A stretch of 64,000 nt of DNA, taken from NCBI GenBank assembly GCA_050290785.1, contig JBNKIR010000011.1, positions 19,896 to 83,895 of the forward strand, read 5' to 3'. Origin of the DNA: JAAGZL01 sp050290785. GTDB taxonomy: Bacteria > Pseudomonadota > Gammaproteobacteria > Chromatiales > Chromatiaceae. The stretch's first letter is position 1, and every line of letters starts with the position of its first letter. The notes under the pieces were generated by a model. The model ran no database searches. It saw nothing but the letters and a program-made list of their open reading frames with translations, and was not told where the DNA came from. Below are positions 53,514 through 61,643 of the stretch, piece by piece. The translations under genes were made by a program, and so were the position numbers.

Positions 53514-54692
53514 ATGTCTGTATTGAAGATGACCGACCTGGATCTTGCCGGTAAGAGGCTGTTGATCCGTCAGGACCTAAACGTCCCGATTAAGGATGGC
53601 AAGGTCGCCAGCGACAAGCGTATCCTCGCATCCATACCCACCGTCAGGCATGCCATACAGGCCGGTGCCAAGGTGATGTTGATGTCACACCTGGGACGTC
53701 CTACCGAGGGAGAGCCTGCGGATGAGTTCTCCATGTTGCCGGTGGCCCAATATCTCTCAGATGCCTTGGGGCAGGAGGTCATGCTGGTCAAGGACTATCT
53801 GGACACGCCCCCTGAACTTGAGGATGGCGCAGTGGTCCTGCTGGAGAACTGCCGCTTCAATCCTGGCGAGAAGAAAAATGTTGAGGAGTTGGCAAAGAGA
53901 TATGCCTCCCTGTGCGACATATACGTGATGGACGCCTTCGGCACCGCCCATCGCGCCCAGGCCTCCACCTATGGCGCCGGGATGTTTGCCCCTGTTGCCT
54001 GTGCCGGTCCTCTGCTTGCAGGTGAGCTGGAGGCCCTGGAGCAGGCCCTGAAGACCCCGGCCCGACCCATGGCGGCCATCGTCGGTGGTTCCAAGGTGTC
54101 GACCAAGCTTACGGTGCTGGATGCCCTGTCCCAGATAGTGGATCAGCTTATACCGGGCGGCGGCATCGCCAACACATTTATCGCCGCTGCCGGCCATAAT
54201 GTCGGTAAATCCCTGTGCGAGCATGATCTGATTCCGGAGGCCAGGCGCCTGATGGAGGTCGCCAAGGCCAAGGGCGGTGAGATCCCGGTGCCTACGGATG
54301 TGGTGGTAGGCAAAGAGTTTTCCGAGTCCGCCGAGGCGGTGGTCAAGCGTGTGGAAGATATAGGCGATGATGACATGATCCTGGATATCGGGCCGGAGAC
54401 CGCTGCCCGTTTCTCGGATATGATGTATGCGGCTGGTACCATCGTTTGGAACGGACCGGTCGGCGTGTTTGAGTTTGATCAGTTCGGCACTGGCACCAGG
54501 GTGTTGGGCGAGGCCATAGCCAGCTCCAGCGCCTTCTCCATCGCCGGGGGTGGTGACACCCTGGCGGCGGTGGATAAATACGGAATAGCCGATAGGATCT
54601 CATATATCTCCACCGGCGGCGGGGCCTTTCTGGAGTTTCTCGAGGGTAAAAAGCTGCCGGCAGTGGAGATGCTTGAGGCCAAGAATTCTTGA
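53514..54692 (+). CDS. pgk: Phosphoglycerate kinase
   Basis: A 392-residue two-domain kinase: RQDLNVPIKDGK, SHLGRPTEG, and ENCRFNPGEKKN in the substrate-binding half; IVGGSKVSTKLTVLDAL and IAGGGDTLAAVDKYG in the nucleotide half. It converts 3-phosphoglycerate and ATP to 1,3-bisphosphoglycerate in the reductive direction. Follows gap by 42 bases. The pyruvate kinase gene that often comes next in related bacteria is absent; a REP-like pair lies there instead. Confidence 0.98.
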   Translation: MSVLKMTDLDLAGKRLLIRQDLNVPIKDGKVASDKRILASIPTVRHAIQAGAKVMLMSHLGRPTEGEPADEFSMLPVAQYLSDALGQEVMLVKDYLDTPPELEDGAVVLLENCRFNPGEKKNVEELAKRYASLCDIYVMDAFGTAHRAQASTYGAGMFAPVACAGPLLAGELEALEQALKTPARPMAAIVGGSKVSTKLTVLDALSQIVDQLIPGGGIANTFIAAAGHNVGKSLCEHDLIPEARRLMEVAKAKGGEIPVPTDVVVGKEFSESAEAVVKRVEDIGDDDMILDIGPETAARFSDMMYAAGTIVWNGPVGVFEFDQFGTGTRVLGEAIASSSAFSIAGGGDTLAAVDKYGIADRISYISTGGGAFLEFLEGKKLPAVEMLEAKNS

Positions 54693-54705
54693 GCAACCTT
54701 ATCTG

Positions 54706-54772
54706 GTAGGAGCCCGCTCCTGCGGGCGATGATTATTTGTTACCAGGGTCGCCCAGATGACTGGGATCCTAC
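54706..54772. repeat. REP-like inverted pair (GTAGGAGC type), copy 1
   Basis: Two REP-like hairpins facing each other in the pgk-fba gap: the first (54706-54730) starts GTAGGAGCCCG with loop TCCT and ends GGGCGAT; the second (54748-54772) is its diverged inverse, reading GTAGGATCCCAG and so on from the other strand. The GTAG head and stem-loop layout match the bacterial REP elements mobilised by RAYT transposases. A near-identical pair is at 56778-56844. The remaining 110 bases before fba show nothing else. Confidence 0.8.
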
Positions 54773-54883
54773 CACTAACTGATAATTATTTACTTGAATT
54801 TCGCCGAAGTGCCTATGAATATTTATCATGCAGTATATGCTTATTAAAATAATCTAGATATCTGATCACCTAGGGAGCGATAC

Positions 54884-55843
54884 ATGATCGTAACAACAGA
54901 CCTTCTTTTCGAGCACGCCTACGGCAAATACGCCGTCGGTGCATATAACATCAACAACGCCGAGCAGATCATGGGGTTGTTTCGCGGGAACGTGGAGAGC
55001 AAGGCCCCTTTTATCGTTCAGCTCTCCAAGGGGGCCCGTGGCTATACCGATAAGCACCTTCTGGAGGCCATGATCCGCGCCGCTGATGAGATATTTCCCG
55101 ATGCCATATTTGCCGTGCATCTGGACCATGGTGATGAGCAGACCTGTTACGAATGTATCGATAGCGGTTTCTATAGCTCAGTGATGATCGATGCCAGCGC
55201 CGAAGAGTTCGAAGAGAATATCGCCATCACCAAGCGGGTGGTGGATGCCGCCCATGCCAAGGGTATCGTGGTGGAGGCCGAGTTGGGCAAGCTGGGCGGG
55301 GTGGAAGAGCATGTGTCGGTGGATGAGGCCGATGCCAAACTTACCGATCCGAAGCAGGTGGAGGAGTTTGTCTCCCGGACAGGTTGCGACAGTCTGGCCT
55401 GCGCCATCGGCACCAGCCACGGCGCATATAAATTTACCGGAAGCCAGGGGTTGCACTTCGATGTCATCGAAGATATCGCCAAGCTGTTGCCGCGCTTTCC
55501 GCTGGTGATGCACGGTTCCAGTTCCGTCCCCCAGGATGAGGTTGAGCGCATCAATGCCGCCGGCGGTAACCTGGCCGGGGCCAAGGGTGTGGACGAGGCC
55601 CAGATATCCAAGGCCAGCAAGATGGGTGTAACCAAGGTGAATATCGATACCGATGGCCGTCTGGTCTGGTGCCGGGTGCATCGTGAGAATTTCCTGGAGC
55701 ATCCTGAGAACTTTGATCTGCGCGGACCTGGTAAGATATTTATGGCCGAGTATGCCAAGTACATCGCACACAAGAATGACGTCCTGGGCAGTTCCGGGCA
55801 ACTGGATAAGGTGCGGGAGTTCATCAAGAATAAAGTTATCTAA
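54884..55843 (+). CDS. fba: Fructose-bisphosphate aldolase class II
   Basis: A 319-residue zinc aldolase. Zinc and catalytic residues lie in AVHLDHGDEQTC, the His in GTSHGAYKF and the loop VMHGSSSVPQDE; VNIDTDGRLVW binds the phosphate end. It makes fructose-1,6-bisphosphate (and, in the Calvin cycle, sedoheptulose-1,7-bisphosphate). ATG 54884 is preceded by AGGGAG. Strong terminator after it at 55868. Confidence 0.96.
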   Translation: MIVTTDLLFEHAYGKYAVGAYNINNAEQIMGLFRGNVESKAPFIVQLSKGARGYTDKHLLEAMIRAADEIFPDAIFAVHLDHGDEQTCYECIDSGFYSSVMIDASAEEFEENIAITKRVVDAAHAKGIVVEAELGKLGGVEEHVSVDEADAKLTDPKQVEEFVSRTGCDSLACAIGTSHGAYKFTGSQGLHFDVIEDIAKLLPRFPLVMHGSSSVPQDEVERINAAGGNLAGAKGVDEAQISKASKMGVTKVNIDTDGRLVWCRVHRENFLEHPENFDLRGPGKIFMAEYAKYIAHKNDVLGSSGQLDKVREFIKNKVI

Positions 55844-55867
55844 GTATATATATAGTTAACTGATCTG

Positions 55868-55916
55868 ACGCCGGAGATCCCTGTTCTGTGAACGGGGTCA
55901 ATCCGGCGTTCTTTTT
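55868..55916 (+). terminator. Terminator after fba
   Basis: An 8-bp stem ACGCCGGA/TCCGGCGT enclosing a smaller CCC/GGG pairing, followed by TCTTTTTAT. This is a good rho-independent terminator ending the tkt-gap-pgk-fba message. Confidence 0.8.
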
Positions 55917-55992
55917 ATCTATGGAGATTCATGAAAAAAAGTGGTAAAAAACTTTGGGAATTAAAATAGGCTAGGCAGTATGAGGTTTGGTT

Positions 55993-56385
55993 ATGGACGC
56001 CAGGTACAAGATATACTTTAGCGGTGAATTTAAGGAGTGGGTCGAGAGGGAGGAGTTTATACAGGCCTTCTGTCGCCACCTTAATGTTAGCGAAGAAAAG
56101 GCGGCCGCACTGTTCGAGGTGGACCGTAAGGTGAACCTGAAGAAAAACCTTACCGAAGTTGAAGCTGATCGCCATATGGCTGCTTTTCGCAAGATGGGTA
56201 TGCTGGTCACCAAGAAGCTGATGATGAAGCCGTTCGTTGGCCCCCGCATCGACTTTGAGTCCAGGATAGGCAGAATGGAAAAGATAGAAACTACCGAGCC
56301 TGATATCGAGTCCATCCAACAGGGGCGGAAAGGTTTTTCCAGCCTGACCAATGGACTTAGGTCATTGGTAAACAAGGGTGGTTAA
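55993..56385 (+). CDS. Small protein of unknown function
   Basis: A 130-residue soluble, basic and charged protein that I do not recognise. The N-terminal half (YKIYFSGEFKEWVEREEFIQ, VSEEKAAALFEVDRKVNLKK, ADRHMAAFRKMGMLV) looks like a compact helix-rich domain with an EEFIQAFCRHLNVSEEKAA stretch, and the last 50 residues are polar and likely disordered. ATG 55993 follows GAGG at 7 bases; a TTG 6 bases earlier has no advantage. It sits between two terminators, so it is an independent gene. Confidence 0.75.
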   Translation: MDARYKIYFSGEFKEWVEREEFIQAFCRHLNVSEEKAAALFEVDRKVNLKKNLTEVEADRHMAAFRKMGMLVTKKLMMKPFVGPRIDFESRIGRMEKIETTEPDIESIQQGRKGFSSLTNGLRSLVNKGG

Positions 56386-56420
56386 GTTTAATCTGCTGTA
56401 AAAATTCCAGCGTTATGATA

Positions 56421-56453
56421 AAACGGCCCCGATCTATGGGGCCGTTTTTTTTT
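56421..56453. terminator. Bidirectional terminator
   Basis: A 9-bp GC-rich stem AACGGCCCC/GGGGCCGTT with loop GATCTAT and a run of eight further T on the plus strand; on the minus strand a TTTTAT follows. It lies between the convergent genes at 55993-56385 (+) and 56466-56672 (-) and should stop both. Confidence 0.9.
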
Positions 56454-56465
56454 GTGGGGCAAGGC

Positions 56466-56672
56466 TTAACCGAATACCGAACCTGTTTGTACACCCAGCA
56501 TCTTCAAGATCTGCGGTACGGGACAGAATCCGGTGAATGCGGCCTGAAACTCCATGAAGCCGACAAAGGCCGTGGCATACAGAAAGTACTCATTGTTGGT
56601 GGCCAGAAATGCGCCAACAGTGGCCATGACAAGTATGCCGACTATGGTGAATGTAATACGCTCAACGTTCAT
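56466..56672 (-). CDS. DUF2892 (YgaP transmembrane-like) small membrane protein
   Basis: A 68-residue protein with two hydrophobic helices, FTIVGILVMATVGAFLA and YFLYATAFVGFMEFQAAFTG, and a following CPVPQILKMLGV, the layout of the DUF2892/YgaP transmembrane domain (GFCP-x-x-x-x-L-G). In YgaP the domain is fused to a rhodanese; here it is alone. Free-standing members often occur in sulfur-metabolising bacteria. AGGAG precedes the start by about nine bases. Confidence 0.85.
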   Translation of the reverse strand: MNVERITFTIVGILVMATVGAFLATNNEYFLYATAFVGFMEFQAAFTGFCPVPQILKMLGVQTGSVFG

Positions 56673-56777
56673 TGTGATTAACTCCTGGTTCTAGAATTAA
56701 GATGCAGCCAGATTCTCGCAACTGGTCGGCTGCAGGTCTGGAACATTTGTTACACAACGTACCTTTTTTGTTTCGCC

Positions 56778-56844
56778 GTAGGAGCCCGGTCCTCCGGGCG
56801 ATGAACCAAGTCTGAGAATTTCGCCTGCAGGAGCGTACTCCTAC
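56778..56844. repeat. REP-like inverted pair (GTAGGAGC type), copy 2
   Basis: The same pair type as at 54706. The first arm (56778-56802) begins GTAGGAGCCCGG with the same TCCT loop and CGGGCGATGA end; the opposite arm (56821-56844) is read from the minus strand as GTAGGAGTACGCTCCTGCAG. It lies in the 195-base gap between the DUF2892 gene and srkA, where nothing else was recognised. Confidence 0.8.
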
Positions 56845-56867
56845 AGCAGTTTGGTAGATTGGTGTTA

Positions 56868-57854
56868 CTAGTACAGGGAGAGAGGGGGTGACCCCAAAGC
56901 GGCACGCTGGTGCTCCAGTGTCGCCATGTGATCCTGCCAGTATTGATGGGTATTGAACCATGGGAACGCCGCAGGGAATGCCGGGTCGTCCCAACGCTGC
57001 GCCAGCCAGGCGGCATAATGGATGATGCGCAGGGTGCGTAGCGGTTCGATCAATCCTATTTCGGCCCCATGCAGAGGACGGAACATCTCATATCCCTCTC
57101 TCAGGTAGCTCAATTGCATGGACATCTCGTTGCGTTCGCCCGACAGCAGCATCCATAGGTCCTGAATGGCCGGTCCGTTGCGGCAGTCGTCCAGGTCCAC
57201 AAAGTGCGGACCGTTGTCGGTCCAGAGGATATTGCCCATGTGGCAGTCACCATGCAGTCTGATCTGTTGATATCTCCCGGCCGAGGCGAACTGTTCCCGG
57301 ATGTTGCGTTGCAACTCCTCAGTCAATTGACGGTAGCTGGTCTCCAGTTCAATCGGGATAAAGCCATTGGCCAGCAGATAGGCGGCGGATCCCTGGCCCA
57401 TCTCTTCCGGATTCATGGTGGGGCGGTGCGCAAAGGTGTGATCGGCCCCGAGTTGATGGATGCGGGCCATGAGCCGTCCCACCCACATCAGGTTGTCCGG
57501 GTCGTCCAGGCTGGGCCAGCGTCCGCCCTGGCGCGGTGAGAGGCTGAAGCGGTAGCCATGGTAGGTGTGCAGGGTGTTGCCGGCATCATCCCGCAGGGGG
57601 GCGACTACCGGGATCTCCTCTGCGGCCAGGGCCAGGGTAAATTCATGTTCCTCCAGTATGGCCGCATCGCTCCAACGTCCGGGGCGATAGAATTTGGCCA
57701 CTAAGGGAGGGCCTTCCTCCATACCGATCTGATATACCCTGTTTTCATAGCTGTTCAGCCCCAGCATACTGCCATCAGGTTGGAATCCGCAGGATTCGAT
57801 GGCGGCAAGGACGGTGTCCGGGGTCAGGTCGGAATATGGGGCGGTGTCGGTCAC
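56868..57854 (-). CDS. srkA: Stress response serine/threonine kinase SrkA (YihE/RdoA)
   Basis: A 328-residue kinase of the choline-kinase-like fold. RLHGDCHMGNILW contains the catalytic Asp and HFVDLDDCRNGPAIQDLWML the metal-binding Asp; the first lobe has MLGLNSYENRVYQIGMEEGP. E. coli SrkA protects against death after antibiotic, UV or oxidative stress and relates to Cpx/MazEF signalling; partners here are not shown. It follows purC by 5 bases on the same strand. Confidence 0.94.
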   Translation of the reverse strand: MTDTAPYSDLTPDTVLAAIESCGFQPDGSMLGLNSYENRVYQIGMEEGPPLVAKFYRPGRWSDAAILEEHEFTLALAAEEIPVVAPLRDDAGNTLHTYHGYRFSLSPRQGGRWPSLDDPDNLMWVGRLMARIHQLGADHTFAHRPTMNPEEMGQGSAAYLLANGFIPIELETSYRQLTEELQRNIREQFASAGRYQQIRLHGDCHMGNILWTDNGPHFVDLDDCRNGPAIQDLWMLLSGERNEMSMQLSYLREGYEMFRPLHGAEIGLIEPLRTLRIIHYAAWLAQRWDDPAFPAAFPWFNTHQYWQDHMATLEHQRAALGSPPLSLY

Positions 57855-57859
57855 CTGTA

Positions 57860-58756
57860 TCAGGCAGCCCCGGTAAGCCTGGCCTCGGCCTCACGGTATT
57901 TCTCTGCGGTCTTGGCCACGATCTCATCCGGGAGATTGGGTCCGGGCGGGGTCTTATCCCAATCCAGGGTCTCCAGATAATCCCGGACAAACTGCTTGTC
58001 GTAGCTGGGAGGGCTGATGCCTACCTGGTACTGATCGGCCGGCCAGAAGCGGGATGAGTCCGGGGTCAGCACCTCGTCGATCAGATAGAGGTTGCCATCA
58101 TCATCCAGGCCGAACTCAAACTTGGTGTCGGCGATGATGATCCCCTTTTCCAGGGCATAGGCCGCGCATTCGGTATAGATTCTGATGCTGACGTCGCGCA
58201 CCTTCTCGGCCAGATCACGCCCCAGCAGCTCTACCGTCTCTTCGAAGCTGATGTTCTCATCGTGGTCGCCGATCTCGGCCTTGGTGGAGGGGGTGAAGAT
58301 GGCCTGCGGCAGTTTGGATGCCTGTTCCAGACCCTCAGGGAGCTTGATGCCGCAGACAGAGCCGTTCTGCTGATAGTCCTTCCAACCGGAGCCTATGAGA
58401 TAGCCGCGTACGATTGCCTCGACCGGCAGGGGACGCAGTTTGCGCACCACCAGGGCACGATCACCCAGGGTCGCCCGTTGCTCTGCATCCGGTACCACCT
58501 CTGCCAACGGTTTATCCGACAGATGGTTGGGTATGATCCCCCGGGTGCGTCCAAACCAGAAGTTTGCCACCCTGGTCAGCACCTCACCCTTGCCAGGGAT
58601 CGGCTGCGGCAGGACCACATCGAAGGCCGAGAGGCGGTCTGAGGTCACGATGAGCATGTGGTCATCGTCCACGTTGTAGATATCCCTGACCTTACCGCGG
58701 TTCAGCAGTTCCAGGTGGGGCAGGTCGGATTCAAAAAGGGCTTCCGCTTGGCTCAT
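57860..58756 (-). CDS. purC: Phosphoribosylaminoimidazole-succinocarboxamide synthase PurC
   Basis: A 298-residue SAICAR synthetase of the longer, yeast-like group. LLNRGKVRDIYNVDDDHMLI and TSDRLSAFDVVLPQPIPGKG bind ATP, RGYLIGSGWKDYQQNG and KFEFGLDDDGNLYLIDEVLT are the two PROSITE-type signatures. It carries out step seven of purine synthesis. Heads a two-gene unit with srkA and is divergent from the GFA-like gene (113 bases). Confidence 0.96.
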   Translation of the reverse strand: MSQAEALFESDLPHLELLNRGKVRDIYNVDDDHMLIVTSDRLSAFDVVLPQPIPGKGEVLTRVANFWFGRTRGIIPNHLSDKPLAEVVPDAEQRATLGDRALVVRKLRPLPVEAIVRGYLIGSGWKDYQQNGSVCGIKLPEGLEQASKLPQAIFTPSTKAEIGDHDENISFEETVELLGRDLAEKVRDVSIRIYTECAAYALEKGIIIADTKFEFGLDDDGNLYLIDEVLTPDSSRFWPADQYQVGISPPSYDKQFVRDYLETLDWDKTPPGPNLPDEIVAKTAEKYREAEARLTGAA

Positions 58757-58869
58757 GGCATTATCCAGATTGTGGAAAAAGGACGAATTATAGCCTGTAA
58801 TTTCGATTTTGGATAAGCTTGATGGCGATGGTTTTTGGAAAAAGGCAAATTTTGGCAGGGGGTGTTGCT

Positions 58870-59226
58870 ATGCAGGAGTATAACGGTAGTTGCCACTGTG
58901 GCGCGGTGCGTTTTTCCTTTAGTGGTGAGGAGATCACCGGCGGGGTGCGCTGCAACTGTTCCATATGTTCCCGCAAGGGGGCCATGATGTCCGCTCAGCT
59001 GATACCTGAGTCCGAACTGCATATAGATGCGGATGAGGGGGCGTTGGGGCTGTATCAGTTCGGCGAGAGGACGGCCAAACACTTCTTTTGTAAAAACTGC
59101 GGGATATACACCTTTCATGAGACCGTCAGAAAGGCGGGCCACTATCGCGTCAACCTGGCCTGTATCGACGGAGTCGATATCTTCTCGCTGGAATACGAGC
59201 TGTTTGACGGGGCCCATCTCCTGTAG
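58870..59226 (+). CDS. GFA-fold zinc protein (glutathione-dependent formaldehyde-activating family)
   Basis: A 118-residue protein of the GFA (CENP-V/GFA) family. The zinc ligands are clear: SCHCGAVRF, RCNCSICSRKGAMMS and HFFCKNCGIYTFH. Family members were proposed to activate formaldehyde with glutathione, but most have unknown substrates and may bind zinc structurally. An upstream in-frame ATG would add 17 residues; ATG 58870 is preferred because GGGGG lies just upstream and the family begins there. Ends next to a candidate sigma-54 promoter. Confidence 0.9.
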   Translation: MQEYNGSCHCGAVRFSFSGEEITGGVRCNCSICSRKGAMMSAQLIPESELHIDADEGALGLYQFGERTAKHFFCKNCGIYTFHETVRKAGHYRVNLACIDGVDIFSLEYELFDGAHLL

Positions 59227-59242
59227 CGGCAGGACGATTGCA
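59227..59242 (+). promoter_or_regulatory. Candidate sigma-54 promoter (-24/-12) upstream of SLC13 gene
   Basis: CGGCAGGACGATTGCA fits the sigma-54 consensus TGGCAC-N5-TTGC, with GG at 59228-59229 and GC at 59240-59241 (ten bases between). It sits one base after the GFA stop, about 185 bases before ATG 59427. I see no activator site, so this rests on the core match alone. Confidence 0.35.
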
Positions 59243-59426
59243 ACTTTTTGCATCCCCCGGAGACAAAGACGTCAGCGGGAGGCCAGTATTTATTTCTTTT
59301 ATAGACTTTAAAGATTTGTTGCGTGGAAAATTTGACAAAAAGCGCGTATCCTGCCCGGTTTGTGGTCATATTTGACTATGATATCCAGTTTTTCGTAACA
59401 ACCAACCATATCCAAAGAGCGACAAA

Positions 59427-61415
59427 ATGAACACACTTGCGGACGAAGAGCAGACGATCGCCAAGCCTGGGATCCTTAATCGCAAACAGACCATAGCTGC
59501 GGTCATATTTGCCATATTTGCACTATATCTGCCCTCCGCGGTGCCTACTATTGAAATAGCATGGGTGAGTATCATCCTGGTAATCACCATCTATCTGTTT
59601 GCCTTTGAGGTGGTGGGTGTGGACGTGGCGGCCACCAGCATTATGGTGCTGTTGGGGCTGACCTCTCTACTGGCCCCCTTTATGGGGCTTGAACACGGTC
59701 TGGTGGATAATAAACATCTGTTCGACGGTTTCTCATCCAATGCCGTGATATCCATCATCGCCGTGATGATCATCGGTTCCGGTCTGGACAAGACGGGCAT
59801 AATGTCCAAGGTGGCCGCGTATATCCTGCAGGTGGGAGGGACTACCGAGAGACGTATCATCCCGATCATATCCGGCACCGTAGGCGTCATCTCCTCATTC
59901 ATGCAGAACGTGGGCGCCGCAGCCCTGTTCCTGCCTGTGGTCTCACGTATCTCCGCCCGTTCCGGACTGCCCATGGCCCGTCTGCTGATGCCGATGGGTT
60001 TTACCGCGATCCTGGGCGGCACCATGACCATGGTTGGATCCAGTCCGCTCATCCTGCTGAATGACCTGATCCTGACCTCGAACAAGGCCCTTCCTGCGGA
60101 CCAACAGATGAAGACCTGGGGACTGTTCTCCGTCACACCTGTAGGCATATCCTTGGTGACCGTCGGTATCCTCTATTTTCTCTACGCCGGAAAGTATGTG
60201 TTGCCCAAGACCAAGAGTGAGAGTAGCACCAGGGGTGTGGACACCATGGAGTACTTTCAGGATCTGTACGGTATCCATCCCGATCTGGCGGAGGTGGTGG
60301 TCCCGGACGATAGCGACCTTATAGGTCAGCTCCTGGGTGAGGTGGAGTCTGCATATACGGTTCGTGCCATCGGCGTCAAATACAGTGGTGAGGAGAGCCT
60401 GGTGGGTCCTGGTTCTGTCGCCTACGATACCGAGGTGGTGGGCGGTATGGTGCTAGGCATCCTGGCATCTTCCGGCAGCCTGCATAGGTTCATCGAAAAA
60501 TACGGATTGAAGAGGAGAAAAGAGCTAAGGACCTTCGCTGACTCCCTCTCCACCCAAAAGGCCGGTATCGCAGAGGTGGTTATTCCGCCCGGTTCCCAGA
60601 TCATCGGCAAGAGCGCGCGTGAGGCGTGGCTGCGCAAGGCCTTCGGTCTGGGTCTGATCGCCCTGCACCGTAACGGAGAGACCATGCGTCAGGGGGACGA
60701 TATCAGGAGCATGCCCTTCCAGGCTGGTGATACCCTGGTGGCCCATACCACCTGGAGAAACCTGGAGCGTCTGGAATCTGATCACAACTTCGTGGTGGTG
60801 ACCACTGAATATCCGCGCGAGGAAGAGCTGCGGCCGAACAAGGTGTGGCAGGCCGCGGTATCCTTCGGTATCGCACTGTTTATGGTCCTGTTTACCGACA
60901 TCCGCCTCTCCGTGGCGCTGCTGACCGGTGCCATGGGTATGGTCCTCTCAGGCGTGCTGAAGATCGAGGAGGCGTATAAGGCAGTAAGCTGGAAGACGGT
61001 ATTTCTGCTCGCCTCACTGATCCCGCTCGGTCTTGCCGTGGAGACATCTGGCACGGCGAAGTATATTGCGGATCAGGTGCTCGCCGTGGTCGGACATATG
61101 CCAATCTGGGTGATCCAGGCCGCCATCGCCGCCCTGGCCACCTTCTTTACCCTGGTCATGTCCAACGTCGGCGCCACGGTGCTGCTGGTCCCTCTGGCGG
61201 TGAACATAGCCATCGGCGCCGGGGCCAACCCTGCGGTGTTCGCCCTGACCGTGGCCATCGCCACGTCCAACTCATTCTTGATCCCCACCCATCAGGTGAA
61301 CGCCCTGATCATGGGTCCGGCCGGATACAAGGTGCCAGACTTCATGAAGGCCGGCGGCATCATGACCATACTGTTTCTGGTAGTGATGATGCTCGTGATG
61401 GGTCTGGTCTACTAA
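59427..61415 (+). CDS. SLC13-family (DASS-like) permease with TrkA-C domains
   Basis: A 662-residue transporter. About five N-terminal and six C-terminal hydrophobic helices are split by a soluble middle with two RCK-C (TrkA-C) domains: VVVPDDSDLIGQLLGEVESA (about 290-370) and EVVIPPGSQIIGKSAREAWL (about 385-460). SSFMQNVGAAALFLPV and TLVMSNVGATVLLVPLAV are the paired SNT-like/QNVxA signatures of the DASS/SLC13 fold; ATSNSFLIPTHQVNALIMGP follows the second. Relatives carry sulfate, dicarboxylates or other anions with Na+; the substrate here is unknown. Confidence 0.92.
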   Translation: MNTLADEEQTIAKPGILNRKQTIAAVIFAIFALYLPSAVPTIEIAWVSIILVITIYLFAFEVVGVDVAATSIMVLLGLTSLLAPFMGLEHGLVDNKHLFDGFSSNAVISIIAVMIIGSGLDKTGIMSKVAAYILQVGGTTERRIIPIISGTVGVISSFMQNVGAAALFLPVVSRISARSGLPMARLLMPMGFTAILGGTMTMVGSSPLILLNDLILTSNKALPADQQMKTWGLFSVTPVGISLVTVGILYFLYAGKYVLPKTKSESSTRGVDTMEYFQDLYGIHPDLAEVVVPDDSDLIGQLLGEVESAYTVRAIGVKYSGEESLVGPGSVAYDTEVVGGMVLGILASSGSLHRFIEKYGLKRRKELRTFADSLSTQKAGIAEVVIPPGSQIIGKSAREAWLRKAFGLGLIALHRNGETMRQGDDIRSMPFQAGDTLVAHTTWRNLERLESDHNFVVVTTEYPREEELRPNKVWQAAVSFGIALFMVLFTDIRLSVALLTGAMGMVLSGVLKIEEAYKAVSWKTVFLLASLIPLGLAVETSGTAKYIADQVLAVVGHMPIWVIQAAIAALATFFTLVMSNVGATVLLVPLAVNIAIGAGANPAVFALTVAIATSNSFLIPTHQVNALIMGPAGYKVPDFMKAGGIMTILFLVVMMLVMGLVY

Positions 61416-61429
61416 GAGTCTCTCCTCCG

Positions 61430-61459
61430 GGTCTTGTGGGGCATGTGCTCCACAAGACC
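61430..61459 (+). terminator. Hairpin after SLC13 gene
   Basis: A perfect 10-bp stem GGTCTTGTGG/CCACAAGACC with a 10-base loop, 14 bases after the stop codon at 61415. No U-tract follows on the plus strand, so it could stabilise the mRNA end or stop transcription with Rho rather than alone. The rest of the gap to 61643 shows no gene. Confidence 0.4.
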
Positions 61460-61643
61460 TGAAACATCAAAAAAAACACCTCTCTCTGCCTCCGGATCTG
61501 CAGCGCGCAATCCTCCTATGTGGCAATCTGTTCTGCCAACTGCAGGCCGTCTCCACTGGCTGCGGTCATGACAAAAAATAGATTCTCATCCAGAAAATTT
61601 GCGACTATTATTGCGTGGTTTTCACGCCATTGGTCGCTGATGT

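Noticed and set aside
59332..59337. TTGACA as a -35 box for the SLC13 gene
   Set aside because: A perfect -35 but no acceptable -10 at 16-18 bases.
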